Shown here: positions 20,849 through 29,208 of the stretch, piece by piece
Layout of the letters: every line of letters starts with the position of its first letter
Numbering within the stretch: position 1 is the stretch's first letter
Source: Ramlibacter humi
GTDB taxonomy: Bacteria; Pseudomonadota; Gammaproteobacteria; Burkholderiales; Burkholderiaceae_C
Assembly (NCBI RefSeq): GCF_004681975.1
Contig: NZ_SMLK01000001.1
Location: 1,426,001 to 1,490,000 of the forward strand
Direction: 5' to 3'
Length of the DNA stretch: 64,000 bases
Position numbers and translations under genes: made by a program
Notes under the pieces: generated by a model
Told to the model about the DNA's origin: nothing
Databases searched by the model: none
The model's input: the letters and a program-made list of their open reading frames with translations, nothing else

Positions 20849-21485
20849 GGTTGTCCATGCCGCGGCCGGGCTGGATGCCGCCGTAGTTGTCTTCGCGGAT
20901 GATGCGCGGCGTGATCTCGCGCGGCTCGATGGTCACCGGCTGGTAGATGACGCGCTGGCGCTCGGGGTCGTAGCGCATTTCCACGTGGCCGGACACCGGG
21001 AAGTCCTTGCGGAACGGGTGGCCGATGAAGCCGTAGTCCGTCAGCAGGCGGCGCAGGTCGGGGTGGTTCAGGAAGATGATGCCGAACAGGTCGAAAGCCT
21101 CGCGCTCGAACCAGTTGGCGCTGTTCCACAGGCCGTTGAGCGATTCCACTTCGGGCAGTTCGTCGTCGGCCGCGAACACGCGCAGGCGCACGCGCTGGTT
21201 GAGGCTGACCGACAGCAGGTGCGACACCACGGCGTAGCGCGGGCCGTCCCAGCCGCCGTTGCGGTAGTCGGCGTAGTCCAGGCCGCACAGGTCCAGCAGT
21301 TGCTCGAACCTGCAGCGCGGATCGTCGCGCAGCATCTGCGCGGCCCGCAGGTAGTTGTCGGGCGTGACGGTGACGGTGACTTCGCCCAGGCGCAAGTCCA
21401 CGCGCCTGGCCAGGTCGCCGAGGGCTTCGGTGATCGTCGCTTGCAGGGCCGCGGGATCGACCGCGAAATTGTTCGGTGCGGTCAT
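20841..21485 (-). CDS. nuoC: NADH-quinone oxidoreductase subunit C
   Basis: This is a 214-residue, 30-kDa-type subunit of the peripheral arm. The conserved stretch [20 protein letters not shown] followed by [20 protein letters not shown] is the family signature. It stabilises the interface between NuoD and the rest of the hydrophilic arm and carries no cofactor. It begins 3 bases after the nuoB stop and overlaps nuoD by 8 bases. Confidence 0.96.
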   Translation of the reverse strand: MTAPNNFAVDPAALQATITEALGDLARRVDLRLGEVTVTVTPDNYLRAAQMLRDDPRCRFEQLLDLCGLDYADYRNGGWDGPRYAVVSHLLSVSLNQRVRLRVFAADDELPEVESLNGLWNSANWFEREAFDLFGIIFLNHPDLRRLLTDYGFIGHPFRKDFPVSGHVEMRYDPERQRVIYQPVTIEPREITPRIIREDNYGGIQPGRGMDNHG

Positions 21486-21488
21486 GGA

Positions 21489-21968
21489 TCAGGCGCGGGC
21501 GATGGTCTGGGTGCGGCGGATCTTCTGCTGCAGCTGGATGATCCCGTAGAGCAGCGCTTCGGCCGTGGGCGGGCAGCCCGGCACGTACACGTCCACCGGC
21601 ACGATGCGGTCGCAGCCGCGCACCACCGAGTAGCTGTAGTGGTAGTAGCCGCCGCCGTTGGCGCAGGTGCCCATGGAGAGCACCCAGCGCGGCTCGGGCA
21701 TCTGGTCGTACACCTTGCGCAGCGCGGGCGCCATCTTGTTGCACAGCGTGCCGGCCACGATCATCAGGTCGGACTGGCGGGGGCTGGGGCGGAACAGCAT
21801 GCCGAAGCGGTCGATGTCGTAGCGGGCCGCGCCCGCATGCATCATCTCCACGGCGCAGCACGCCAGGCCGAACGTCATCGGCCAGAGCGAGCCGGTCTTG
21901 GCCCAGTTGATGACGCTGTCCACGGTCGTCGTCACGACGCCCTTGTCGAGGATGCCTTCGTTAGCCAT
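21489..21968 (-). CDS. nuoB: NADH-quinone oxidoreductase subunit B (cluster N2)
   Basis: The start is ATG 21968 ([20 protein letters not shown]). The 159-residue protein binds the terminal [4Fe-4S] cluster N2 through the tandem Cys37-Cys38 (ACCAVEMM) plus Cys102 (GTCANGG) and Cys132 (YVPGCPP). This cluster hands electrons to ubiquinone in complex I. The gene lies 32 bases after nuoA and 3 before nuoC. Longer upstream reading is nuoA out of frame. Confidence 0.97.
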   Translation of the reverse strand: MANEGILDKGVVTTTVDSVINWAKTGSLWPMTFGLACCAVEMMHAGAARYDIDRFGMLFRPSPRQSDLMIVAGTLCNKMAPALRKVYDQMPEPRWVLSMGTCANGGGYYHYSYSVVRGCDRIVPVDVYVPGCPPTAEALLYGIIQLQQKIRRTQTIARA

Positions 21969-22000
21969 GTGATCTTTGAGTCCCTGGTCGCGCGGCGGGT

Positions 22001-22372
22001 TCATTCCCAGTCCAGCGCGCCCTTCTTCCACTCGTAGGCGAAGCCCACCACGAGGATGCCGAGGAAAACCATCATCGCCCAGAAGCCCACCGCCCCGATC
22101 TCCTTGAGCGCGACGGCCCAGGGGAAGAGGAAGGCGATCTCCAGGTCGAACAGGATGAACAGGATGGCCACGAGGTAGTAGCGCACGTCGAACTTCATGC
22201 GCGCGTCCTCGAAGGCCTCGAAGCCGCATTCGTAGGGGGAGTTCTTGGCGGCGTCCGGCTTGTGGAAACCCGCCGCGCCGGCGAAGACCCAGCCCAGCAC
22301 CTGCGGCAGCACCCCGACTGCGATGCCCACCAGGATGAAGAGGAGGACCGGGAGGTACTGTTCGAGTTGCAT
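22001..22372 (-). CDS. nuoA: NADH-quinone oxidoreductase subunit A
   Basis: The start is ATG 22372 ([20 protein letters not shown]), giving 123 residues, normal for the ND3-type subunit; a start 7 codons upstream is possible but adds only MRRPEPS. Three transmembrane helices flank the conserved loop [20 protein letters not shown], whose Cys is the flexible quinone-site loop cysteine, and [20 protein letters not shown] has the membrane Asp/Glu pair. First gene of the nuo operon, 57 bases after tRNA-Leu. Confidence 0.96.
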   Translation of the reverse strand: MQLEQYLPVLLFILVGIAVGVLPQVLGWVFAGAAGFHKPDAAKNSPYECGFEAFEDARMKFDVRYYLVAILFILFDLEIAFLFPWAVALKEIGAVGFWAMMVFLGILVVGFAYEWKKGALDWE

Positions 22373-22428
22373 TGAGGGCTCTGGTCGGCGCATCAGGCCG
22401 CGGGATGGACCCGCGGCCTTCTTGTGTC

Positions 22429-22514
22429 TGGTGCCGTCGGCGAGACTCGAACTCGCACAGCTTTCGCCACTACCCCCTCAAGATAGCGTGTCTACCAATT
22501 TCACCACGACGGCC
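22429..22514 (-). tRNA. tRNA-Leu (anticodon GAG)
   Basis: Read on the minus strand, the sequence folds as a class II tRNA: acceptor GCCGTCG pairs with CGACGGC, the D-loop holds AATTGGTAGA, the anticodon stem CTATC/GGTAG closes a TTGAGGG loop with anticodon GAG (decodes CUC/CUU leucine codons), there is a short variable arm, then the T-loop GTTCGAGTC. The CCA end is encoded (22431-22429). It lies between secG and nuoA on the same strand, a conserved arrangement in Burkholderiales. Confidence 0.96.
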
Positions 22515-22630
22515 GTCTTTTGCTGCCCGGACAGGCATGAGGAGCTTGCTGGTACGCTGGCTTTCCGGGCAGCCTTGGAGTTTACTCCGAATCGCCTGCT
22601 GTTCGGCTGACAGCACGGCGGTACGCAGTC

Positions 22631-23062
22631 CTACTTGCTCGGGATCTGCGCGGCGCCCGAAGCGGGCGCGGCCGGCGCGGCGGGCACCGCCGCAGAGCTG
22701 GCCGCCGGAGCCGGCGCCGAAGTGCCGGGGATCTGGTTGGCGGGGCCCGAAGCGGCCGGTGCCGCGGGCGAAGTGGCCGGCACCGCGGCGCGGTCGAGCA
22801 CGCTGCCCGAATCCGGCGTGCGGTACGCGCCGCCCAGGTAAGCCAGGCCCAGCGTGCAGACGAAGAACACGGTGGCCAGGACGGCCGTGGTGCGCGAGAG
22901 GAAGTTCGCGCTGCCGGTGGCGCCGAACAGGCTGCCGGAAGCGCCGCTGCCGAAGGCCGCGCCCATGTCGGCGCCCTTGCCGTGCTGCAGGAGGATGAGG
23001 CCGATCATGCCCAGCGCCGACAGGATCTGCACGGCCAGGACGATGGTGAGAAGCACGTTCAT
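22631..23062 (-). CDS. secG: Preprotein translocase subunit SecG
   Basis: The 143-residue protein has two transmembrane helices (about residues 3-22 and 55-75) around the conserved cytosolic loop HGKGADMGAAFGSGASGSLF, the SecG signature. It is an accessory part of the SecYEG protein-export channel. The last 65 residues are an Ala/Pro-rich low-complexity tail, longer than in E. coli SecG (110 residues) but common in this order. It follows tpiA on the same strand after 36 bases and precedes the tRNA-Leu. Confidence 0.95.
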   Translation of the reverse strand: MNVLLTIVLAVQILSALGMIGLILLQHGKGADMGAAFGSGASGSLFGATGSANFLSRTTAVLATVFFVCTLGLAYLGGAYRTPDSGSVLDRAAVPATSPAAPAASGPANQIPGTSAPAPAASSAAVPAAPAAPASGAAQIPSK

Positions 23063-23098
23063 TGTTTTGTCACTCCGATGGGGTACGTGGGCGGGCCG

Positions 23099-23848
23099 TC
23101 AGCCGGCCGCCGCGATGATCTGCAGGAAGTCGGGCGCCTTCAGCGAGGCGCCGCCGATCAGCCCGCCGTCGATGTCCGGCTGCGCCAGCAGGCTGGCGGC
23201 ATTGGCGGCGTTCATGCTGCCGCCGTAGAGGATCAGGACGCGATCCGGATGTTCCGTCGCCGCGTGCAGCTGCGCGCGCAGCACGGCATGCACCTGCTGC
23301 GCCTGTTCGGGCGTGGCGGTGCGGCCGGTGCCGATGGCCCACACGGGTTCGTACGCCACCACGATCTCGCTGATGCAGTGGCCGTTGGTGTGGATCACCG
23401 CGGCCAGCTGCCGCTTGACGACTTCTTCCGTGCGGCCGGCTTCGCGCTCTTCGAGCGTTTCGCCCACGCACACGATGGGCGTGATGCCGTGCGCGAGCGC
23501 GGCCTTCGCCTTGTCGGCCACCAGCTGGTCGCCCTCGCCGTGGTACTGGCGGCGCTCCGAGTGGCCGACGATGGCGTAGCGCACGCCGAATTCCTTCAGC
23601 ATGGCGGCCGAGTGTTCGCCGGTGTAGGCGCCCTGCTCGTGCTTCGACACGTCCTGCGCGCCCAGTTCCAGCGGCGAGCCGTGGCGCAGCATCTGCACCT
23701 GCGCCAGGTAAGGCGCGGGCACGCAGAGGGCCACCTGGCACTTCGCGTCCTTCATGCCCGCCACCAGGGCGCGCACGAGCGCGTCGTTGGCGGCGACGTT
23801 GCCGTTCATCTTCCAGTTGCCGGCAACCAGCTTCTTCTTGTTCGTCAT
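23099..23848 (-). CDS. tpiA: Triosephosphate isomerase
   Basis: The start is ATG 23848 ([16 protein letters not shown]), giving the standard 249 residues. Catalytic residues of the TIM barrel are visible: Lys13 in GNWKMNG, His96 in IVGHSERR and Glu167 in [11 protein letters not shown], plus the phosphate-binding [11 protein letters not shown] near the end. It interconverts dihydroxyacetone phosphate and glyceraldehyde 3-phosphate in glycolysis and gluconeogenesis. It starts 2 bases after the stop of the oxidoreductase gene, so the two are probably co-transcribed. Confidence 0.97.
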   Translation of the reverse strand: MTNKKKLVAGNWKMNGNVAANDALVRALVAGMKDAKCQVALCVPAPYLAQVQMLRHGSPLELGAQDVSKHEQGAYTGEHSAAMLKEFGVRYAIVGHSERRQYHGEGDQLVADKAKAALAHGITPIVCVGETLEEREAGRTEEVVKRQLAAVIHTNGHCISEIVVAYEPVWAIGTGRTATPEQAQQVHAVLRAQLHAATEHPDRVLILYGGSMNAANAASLLAQPDIDGGLIGGASLKAPDFLQIIAAAG

Positions 23849-23850
23849 GT

Positions 23851-24837
23851 TCACCAGGTGAGGACGATCTTGCCGATGTGAAGGTTGGATTCCATCAGCG
23901 CGTGCGCCTCGGCGGCCTGCGCCGCGGCGAACGTCTTGTGGACCACGGGCTTCACGGTCTTCGCGGCCAGCAGCGGCCACACCTTCTCGCGCAGCCCCGC
24001 GGCGATGGCGGCCTTGAAGGCCACCGGCCGCGGCCGCAGCGTGGAGCCGGTGATGACCAGCCGGCGCCGCAGCACCAGGCCGGCGTTGAACTCCGCCTTG
24101 AGGCCGCCCTGCACCGCGATGATCACCAGCCGGCCTTCCTCGGCCAGGCATTCGACTTCGCGCGCGACGTACAAGCCCGCCACCATGTCCAGCACCACGT
24201 TCACGCCGGCGCCGCCGGTGAGCTTCTTCGCCTCTTCGGCGAAGTCCTGGGTGCGGTAGTTGATGGCGTGGTCGGCGCCCAGCTTCACGCAGGCGGCGCA
24301 CTTCTCGTCGCTGCCCGCGGTGGCGATGACGGTCGAGCCCAGCGCCTTGGCCAGCTGGATGGCGGTGACGCCGATGCCGCTGGTGCCGCCCTGCACGAGC
24401 AGGCTTTCGCCGGGCTGCAGGCGAGCGCGGTCGAACACGTTGCTCCACACGGTGAAGAACGTCTCGGGCAGCGAGGCCGCCTCCACGTACGTCAGGCCCT
24501 GTGGCACCGGCAGCACCTGGCCCATGGGCGCCACGCACAGCTGCGCGTAGCCGCCGCCCGCGACGAGCGCGCAGACCGGCTGGCCGACCTTGAGGCCGGC
24601 CGCGGCCATGGCCTGCACGTCGCCGGCGACGATCTCGCCCGCGACTTCCAGGCCGGGGATGTCCGAAGCGCCGGGCGGCACCGGGTAGTTGCCGGTTCGC
24701 TGCAGCACGTCGGGGCGGTTCACGCCGCTGGCGGCCACGCGGATCAGCACTTCCCCGGCGCCGGGCTGCGGGTCGGGGCGCTGGCCGAGGCGCAGCACCT
24801 CGGGCGCACCGTACTGGGTGATCTCGACGGCTTTCAT
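23851..24837 (-). CDS. NAD(P)H:quinone oxidoreductase, zinc-independent MDR (PIG3-like)
   Basis: The start is ATG 24837 ([20 protein letters not shown]), 328 residues. The fold is a GroES-like domain (residues 1-120, with [20 protein letters not shown]) followed by a Rossmann domain with [20 protein letters not shown]. This is the PIG3/TP53I3-type medium-chain reductase group, which reduces quinones with NADPH and lacks the catalytic zinc. The gene is directly upstream of tpiA on the same strand. The true substrate is unknown; annotation as quinone reductase rests on family only. Confidence 0.88.
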   Translation of the reverse strand: MKAVEITQYGAPEVLRLGQRPDPQPGAGEVLIRVAASGVNRPDVLQRTGNYPVPPGASDIPGLEVAGEIVAGDVQAMAAAGLKVGQPVCALVAGGGYAQLCVAPMGQVLPVPQGLTYVEAASLPETFFTVWSNVFDRARLQPGESLLVQGGTSGIGVTAIQLAKALGSTVIATAGSDEKCAACVKLGADHAINYRTQDFAEEAKKLTGGAGVNVVLDMVAGLYVAREVECLAEEGRLVIIAVQGGLKAEFNAGLVLRRRLVITGSTLRPRPVAFKAAIAAGLREKVWPLLAAKTVKPVVHKTFAAAQAAEAHALMESNLHIGKIVLTW

Positions 24838-24864
24838 GGCATGGACTCCTGTCGGTCCTTGCAC

Positions 24865-24958
24865 CTTGTCATGGCGGGCTTGACCCGCCATCCACCTCCG
24901 GTCCGTGGTTCATCGGCGCGCCGGGGGATGGATGCCGGGTCAAGCCCGGCATGACAAG
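24865..24958. repeat. 94-bp composite palindrome between pnp and the quinone reductase gene
   Basis: Two 30-base units face each other (CTTGTCATGGCGGGCTTGAC... and its complement ending ...GGCATGACAAG). Each unit has its own inner inverted repeat around GGGTCAAGCCC, and the whole forms a larger stem with only two mismatches. A related half unit is at 44961-44985. It starts 28 bases upstream of the reductase ATG and ends 3 bases after the pnp stop, so in RNA it would act as the pnp 3' hairpin. Confidence 0.8.
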
Positions 24959-24961
24959 CGC

Positions 24962-27265
24962 TTACTGCTGCGGGTTGTCCTGCGAGCCTTGCTGCGGCTG
25001 CGCTTCGCCCGCGGGCTGCTCGCCCGCTTCGGCGTTGCGATCGCCACGGTCACCGCGATCGCCGCGGTCGCCGCGGTCGCCGCGGTCGCCGCGATCACCA
25101 CGGTACTCGCCGCGCGGCGGGCGGTCGCCACGCTCACGGCGTTCGCGCGGGGCCTGCTCGGGCATGCCCTCGGGGCGGTCCAGCAGCGCCTTCATGGACA
25201 GCTTCACGCGGCCCTTGTCGTCGGTCTCGAGGACCTTGACCTTCACGACCTGGCCTTCGCTCAGGTAGTCGGTGACCTTCTCCACGCGCTCGTGCGCGAT
25301 CTGGCTGATGTGCAGCAGGCCGTCCTTGCCGGGCAGCAGGTTCACCAGCGCGCCGAAGTCCAGGATCTTGGTGATCGGGCCTTCGTAGACCTTGCCGATC
25401 TCCACTTCCGCGGTGATCTGCTCGATGCGCTTCTTCGCCTCTTCCGCCTTGGCGGCGTCGGTGGAGGCGATGGTGATGGTGCCGTCCTCGGCGATGTCGA
25501 TCGTGGTGCCGGTCTCGTCGGTCAGCGCGCGGATGGTGGCGCCGCCCTTGCCGATCACGTCGCGGATCTTCTCCGGGTTGATCTTCATCGTGTACAGGCG
25601 CGGGGCGAAGGTGCTGACCTCGGTCTTGGCCGCGCCCATCGCTTCCTGCATCTTGCCCAGGATGTGCATGCGCGCTTCCTTGGCCTGCGCCAGGGCGACC
25701 TGCATGATTTCCTTGGTGATGCCCTGGATCTTGATGTCCATCTGCAGGGCGGTGATGCCGTTGGTCGTGCCGGCCACCTTGAAGTCCATGTCGCCCAGGT
25801 GGTCCTCGTCGCCCAGGATGTCGGTCAGCACCGCGAAGCGGTTGCCTTCCTTGATCAGGCCCATGGCGATGCCGGCCACGTGGGCCTTCATCGGCACGCC
25901 GGCGTCCATCATCGACAGGCAACCGCCGCAGACGGAAGCCATCGAGGAAGAACCGTTGGACTCGGTGATCTCCGACACCACGCGGATGGTGTAGGGGAAC
26001 TCGTCCTTGCTCGGCAGGCACGCGACCAGCGCGCGCTTGGCCAGGCGGCCGTGGCCGACTTCGCGGCGCTTGGTGCTGCCCATGCGGCCCACTTCGCCGG
26101 TGGCGAAGGGAGGCATGTTGTAGTGGAACAGGAAGCGGTCCTCGAACTCGCCGGCCAGCGCGTCGATGCGCTGCGCGTCGCGCTCGGTGCCGAGGGTGGT
26201 GACCACCAGCGCCTGGGTCTCGCCGCGCGTGAACAGCGCGGAACCGTGGGTGCGCGGCAGCACGCCGTTGCGGATCTCGATGGGGCGCACGGTGCGCGTG
26301 TCGCGGCCGTCGATGCGCGGCTCGCCTTCCAGGATCTGGCCGCGCACGATCTTCGACTCGATGGCGAACAGCAGGTCGTTGACCTTGCCGGCGTCGAACG
26401 GCTCGCCGCCTTCCTTCAGCGCGGCCATCACGCCGGCATTGGCTTCGCGCAGGGCCTGGGTGCGGGCCTGCTTGCTGCGGATCTGGTAGACGGCGCGCAG
26501 CTTGTCTTCGGCCAGGCCCTTGACCTTGGCGACGAAAGCCTCGTCTTCCGCCGGGGCCTGCCAGTCCCATACCGGCTTGCCGGCCTCGCGCACCAGTTCA
26601 TGGATGGCGTTGATGGCGATCTTGCCCTGCTCGTGGCCGAACACCACGGCGCCCAGCATCACCTCTTCGGGCAGCTGCTGCGCTTCGGATTCCACCATCA
26701 GCACGGCCGCCTCGGTGCCCGCCACCACCAGGTCCATCAGCGAGTCCTTGCGCTGGGTCTGGCCGGGGTTCAGCACGTACTCGCCGTTGATGTAGCCCAC
26801 GCGCGCCGCGCCGATGGGGCCGGCGAACGGGATGCCGCTGATGGCCAGCGCCGCGCTGGTGCCGATCATGGCGGCGATGTCGGCATCGACCTCGGGGTTG
26901 AGCGACACGGTGTGGATCACCACGTGCACTTCGTTCAGGAAGCCTTCGGGGAACAGCGGGCGGATCGGGCGGTCGATCAGGCGGCTGGTCAGCGTCTCCA
27001 GCTCGGAAGGCTTGGCTTCGCGCTTGAAGAAGCTGCCGGGAATCTTGCCGGCGGCGTAGGTCTTCTCGATGTAGTCGACCGTCAGCGGGAAGAAGTCCTG
27101 GCCCGGCTTGGCGGACTTGGAGCCCACCACCGTGGCCAGCACGACGGTGTCGTCGATGTTCACCAGCACGGCGCCGGTGGCCTGGCGGGCGATCTCGCCG
27201 GTTTCCAGGGTGACCGTGTGCTGGCCCCACTGGAAGGTCTTGGTGATCTTGTTGAAGATGCTCAT
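24962..27265 (-). CDS. pnp: Polyribonucleotide nucleotidyltransferase (PNPase)
   Basis: The start is ATG 27265 ([20 protein letters not shown]); 767 residues, slightly longer than E. coli PNPase (711). Order: RNase PH-like domain 1, an all-helical linker, RNase PH-like domain 2 (about residues 310-540, with [20 protein letters not shown]), a KH domain ([20 protein letters not shown]) and an S1 domain ([20 protein letters not shown]). It degrades mRNA 3' to 5' by phosphorolysis. The tail after about residue 705 is a run of Gly-Asp-Arg triplets and Gln/Pro-rich sequence. It follows rpsO, and a long hairpin between them is the likely RNase III/autoregulation site. Confidence 0.97.
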   Translation of the reverse strand: MSIFNKITKTFQWGQHTVTLETGEIARQATGAVLVNIDDTVVLATVVGSKSAKPGQDFFPLTVDYIEKTYAAGKIPGSFFKREAKPSELETLTSRLIDRPIRPLFPEGFLNEVHVVIHTVSLNPEVDADIAAMIGTSAALAISGIPFAGPIGAARVGYINGEYVLNPGQTQRKDSLMDLVVAGTEAAVLMVESEAQQLPEEVMLGAVVFGHEQGKIAINAIHELVREAGKPVWDWQAPAEDEAFVAKVKGLAEDKLRAVYQIRSKQARTQALREANAGVMAALKEGGEPFDAGKVNDLLFAIESKIVRGQILEGEPRIDGRDTRTVRPIEIRNGVLPRTHGSALFTRGETQALVVTTLGTERDAQRIDALAGEFEDRFLFHYNMPPFATGEVGRMGSTKRREVGHGRLAKRALVACLPSKDEFPYTIRVVSEITESNGSSSMASVCGGCLSMMDAGVPMKAHVAGIAMGLIKEGNRFAVLTDILGDEDHLGDMDFKVAGTTNGITALQMDIKIQGITKEIMQVALAQAKEARMHILGKMQEAMGAAKTEVSTFAPRLYTMKINPEKIRDVIGKGGATIRALTDETGTTIDIAEDGTITIASTDAAKAEEAKKRIEQITAEVEIGKVYEGPITKILDFGALVNLLPGKDGLLHISQIAHERVEKVTDYLSEGQVVKVKVLETDDKGRVKLSMKALLDRPEGMPEQAPRERRERGDRPPRGEYRGDRGDRGDRGDRGDRGDRGDRNAEAGEQPAGEAQPQQGSQDNPQQ
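25039..25105. repeat. 9-bp tandem repeats coding for an RGD tract in PNPase
   Basis: The 3' part of pnp contains about seven 9-base units close to CGCGGTCGC (plus-strand sense), translated as Gly-Asp-Arg triplets. Copy number of such tracts is usually unstable. Arg-Gly-rich disordered tails in RNA enzymes often help RNA binding; that role here is inference. Confidence 0.75.
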
Positions 27266-27313
27266 GTCTCGTTTTTCCTCTGGGTTGGAGGAGACGTTCG
27301 CCGGACACGATGC

Positions 27314-27350
27314 CATTCCATCAGCGGCCGGCGGGGCCGTTGGTGGAATG
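27314..27350 (-). promoter_or_regulatory. rpsO-pnp intergenic hairpin (probable RNase III / pnp autoregulation site)
   Basis: Arms 27314-27329 and 27335-27350 pair at 14 of 16 positions around a 5-base loop, in the leader of pnp about 50 bases before its start. In E. coli a comparable stem between rpsO and pnp is cut by RNase III and then PNPase represses its own mRNA. Position and shape match; function here is inferred from that precedent. Confidence 0.65.
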
Positions 27351-27451
27351 ACACAGCGCGTATCCGTGAGGGTGTCTCCGATGTGCGAAGCGCCTGAGCC
27401 AGCTTGTTGCCAACCCAGGCGCCGTCGCGGTGCTCGTCGTGCGAGGCCTGC

Positions 27452-27715
27452 TTACTTGCGCAGGCCCAGCTTGCCGATCAGCGCCGTGTAGCGGTCGGCG
27501 TCGCTGGCCTTCAGGTAGGCCAGCAGGTTCTTGCGGCGGTTCACCATGCGCAGCAGGCCGCGGCGGCCGTGGTGGTCCTTGGCGTGCGTCTTGAAGTGCG
27601 GGGTGAGCTCGTTGATCCGGGCGGTCAGCAGGGCGACCTGGACTTCGGGGCTGCCGGTATCGTTGGTGCCACGCGCGTGCGCGGCGACGATCTCGGCCTT
27701 GTTGATGGCGGCCAT
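27452..27715 (-). CDS. rpsO: 30S ribosomal protein S15
   Basis: The start is ATG 27715 ([20 protein letters not shown]), giving 87 residues (E. coli 89). The conserved 16S rRNA-binding part is [20 protein letters not shown] followed by [13 protein letters not shown]15 is an early binder of the 16S central domain and in E. coli represses its own translation through its leader; a hairpin in the leader (27746-27770) could serve this. The -10 element lies at 27811-27806. pnp follows downstream in the usual rpsO-pnp arrangement. Confidence 0.97.
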   Translation of the reverse strand: MAAINKAEIVAAHARGTNDTGSPEVQVALLTARINELTPHFKTHAKDHHGRRGLLRMVNRRKNLLAYLKASDADRYTALIGKLGLRK

Positions 27716-27745
27716 CGTTTTTCCTTGAGTGGTTGGTTTGACTTG

Positions 27746-27770
27746 CGTTGGGGCTGGAAGGGCTCCAACG
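27746..27770 (-). promoter_or_regulatory. Hairpin in the rpsO 5' leader
   Basis: On the mRNA strand the arms CGTTGGAGC and GCCCCAACG pair at 8 of 9 positions with a 7-base loop, about 30-55 bases before the S15 start codon. It is a candidate for the S15 autoregulatory element known in principle from other bacteria (structures differ between lineages). Confidence 0.45.
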
Positions 27771-27805
27771 TGCGCTCTACGTCCTCTCGGATGCAGAACC
27801 GTGGA

Positions 27806-27811
27806 ATTATA
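27806..27811 (-). promoter_or_regulatory. -10 element of the rpsO promoter
   Basis: A perfect TATAAT is present on the minus strand, giving a leader of roughly 85-90 bases before the rpsO ATG. No good -35 hexamer is seen; the region upstream is occupied by the repeat at 27822-27893. Confidence 0.5.
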
Positions 27812-27821
27812 GCGAATCTGC

Positions 27822-27893
27822 GTCGTCCCCGCGAAGGCGGGGACCCATGACTTCCACTCGGGAGCCATGGATTCCCGCCTTCACGGGAATGGC
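27822..27893. repeat. REP-like element, CCCGCGAAGGCGGG family (copy 1, paired)
   Basis: Two head-to-head units, CGTCCCCGCGAAGGCGGGGA and the opposite unit TTCCCGCCTTCACGGGAATG, flank a short centre. Each unit is a small palindrome around CGAAGG/CCTTC. Relatives are at 31031-31058 (single) and 52569-52653 (paired). It fills the gap between rpsO and the upstream aminotransferase gene, on the minus strand. Confidence 0.75.
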
Positions 27894-27907
27894 GCGGGGA
27901 TGGCGGC

Positions 27908-29068
27908 TCAGCGCTGCCGCGCCAGCCAGCCCTGCAGCCGCTCCACGCCCTGCCCCAGCCGCGCCATGTCCTTGGACGCGAAGCACCAGCGGAACCAGCC
28001 CTGGGCCTCGGGCGCGAAAGCGCTGCCCGGGGCGATGCCCAGGCCAGCCTCGGCCACCAGCCGCTTGGCCACCTCCAACGAGTCGCCGAAGCCGGCCATC
28101 CGGAAGAACGCGTACATGCCACCCGAGGGCATCGCCACCTCCACGCCCGGAAGCTTCTGCAGCCGCGGCACCAGCTCGTCGCGGCAGCGCTTGAGGTGCG
28201 CCACCACCCGCGGCGTGACCTCGTCCGTGCGCGCGATGGCGGCCATGGCCGCGCGCTGGGTGAACACGCTGGCGCAGGAGGTGTTGAACTCGATCAGCTT
28301 GCCCATGGGGTGCGTCATCGCCTCGGGCATCACCAGCCAGCCCAGCCGCCAGCCGGTCATCAGGAAGCTCTTGGAGAAGCTGTGCGTCACCACCAGCCGG
28401 TCGTCCGGCGTGGCGACGTCCAGGAAGCTGGGTGCCGCGCCGGTGTCCGTCGGCTCGAAATACAGCCGCTCGTACACCTCGTCCGCCAGGATCCAGGTGC
28501 CGGTCTTGCGGCAGTGTTCCAGGATGGCTTTCTGCTCTTCGCGGGTCAGCGTCCAGCCCGTCGGGTTGTTCGGCGCGTTGACGACCAGCAGCTTGGTGCC
28601 AGGCCGCACGGCGTCGAACAGCTGCGCCAGGTCGAGCTTCCACGCGCCGCCTTGCGGCTTCAGCGACACGCGGCGCAACTTGCCGCCCATGATCACCGGC
28701 TGTGCCGTGAGGTTGGGCCACACCGGCGTGACCGCCACGACGTCGTCGCCGGCATCCACCAGCATCTGCACCGCCAGCATCAGCGCGTTGACGCCACCGG
28801 AGGTGACGGCGATGCGCTTGTCGCTCACCGGCCCGTGCAGCTTCGACGTGTAGGCCGCGATGGCCTGGCGCAGTTCCGGCAGGCCCAGGTTGTGGGCGTA
28901 GAAAGTCTCGCCCGCGCGCAGCGACTCGATGGCCGCTTCACGGATGAAGTCCGGCGTGACCTCGTCGCTTTCGCCGAACCAGAACGCCAGCACGTCGCTG
29001 CGTCCCATGCCGGCATTGGCCACTTCACGGATCTTGGATTCTTCGAGGTTGAGGATGTCGGTGCGCAT
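27908..29068 (-). CDS. Pyridoxal-phosphate-dependent aminotransferase, class I/II
   Basis: The 386-residue fold-type I aminotransferase has the PLP lysine in VTHSFSKSFLMTGWRLGW (SFSKS-x-x-x-TGWR-G motif), the substrate/cofactor Asn and Tyr in VVNAPNNPTGWTLT and VYERLYFEP, and the C-terminal Arg region GWFRWCFA. The family includes aspartate, alanine and aromatic aminotransferases (AspC/AlaA-like); the substrate cannot be told from motifs. The gene stands alone between repeat elements, upstream of rpsO-pnp on the same strand, and has its own start after the palindrome at 29089-29200. Confidence 0.9.
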   Translation of the reverse strand: MRTDILNLEESKIREVANAGMGRSDVLAFWFGESDEVTPDFIREAAIESLRAGETFYAHNLGLPELRQAIAAYTSKLHGPVSDKRIAVTSGGVNALMLAVQMLVDAGDDVVAVTPVWPNLTAQPVIMGGKLRRVSLKPQGGAWKLDLAQLFDAVRPGTKLLVVNAPNNPTGWTLTREEQKAILEHCRKTGTWILADEVYERLYFEPTDTGAAPSFLDVATPDDRLVVTHSFSKSFLMTGWRLGWLVMPEAMTHPMGKLIEFNTSCASVFTQRAAMAAIARTDEVTPRVVAHLKRCRDELVPRLQKLPGVEVAMPSGGMYAFFRMAGFGDSLEVAKRLVAEAGLGIAPGSAFAPEAQGWFRWCFASKDMARLGQGVERLQGWLARQR

Positions 29069-29088
29069 TGGGATTCGGAAGGGAATAC

Positions 29089-29200
29089 GGGGTCCGCAGC
29101 GCAGAGATCGCAGAGTTAACGCAGAGGACGCAGAGGAAACTCAAGAAGGTCTGCTCTGCGTTCTCTGCGCTCGCTCTGCGTTCTCTGCGTTGCGGACCCC
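29089..29200. repeat. Large intergenic palindrome of the CGCAGAG family (copy 2)
   Basis: The ends are GGGGTCCGCA and TGCGGACCCC; inside, each arm has four CGCAGAG-type motifs at about 10-base spacing. It shares ends, including the flanking AATACGGGG, with the copy at 39179-39294. It lies between the binding-protein gene and the aminotransferase gene, 8 bases before the stop of the former. Confidence 0.85.
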
Positions 29201-29208
29201 GAATTTTT

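Noticed and set aside
25030-25110. Tandem repeats considered as a small CRISPR array
   Set aside because: The 9-base units are contiguous, have no spacers and encode a GDR tract in frame in pnp; no cas gene is present.
24905-27397. Open frame of 830 codons on the plus strand opposite pnp
   Set aside because: Low-complexity HLDLHDV-type composition; it is the mirror of the PNPase frame, which is certain.
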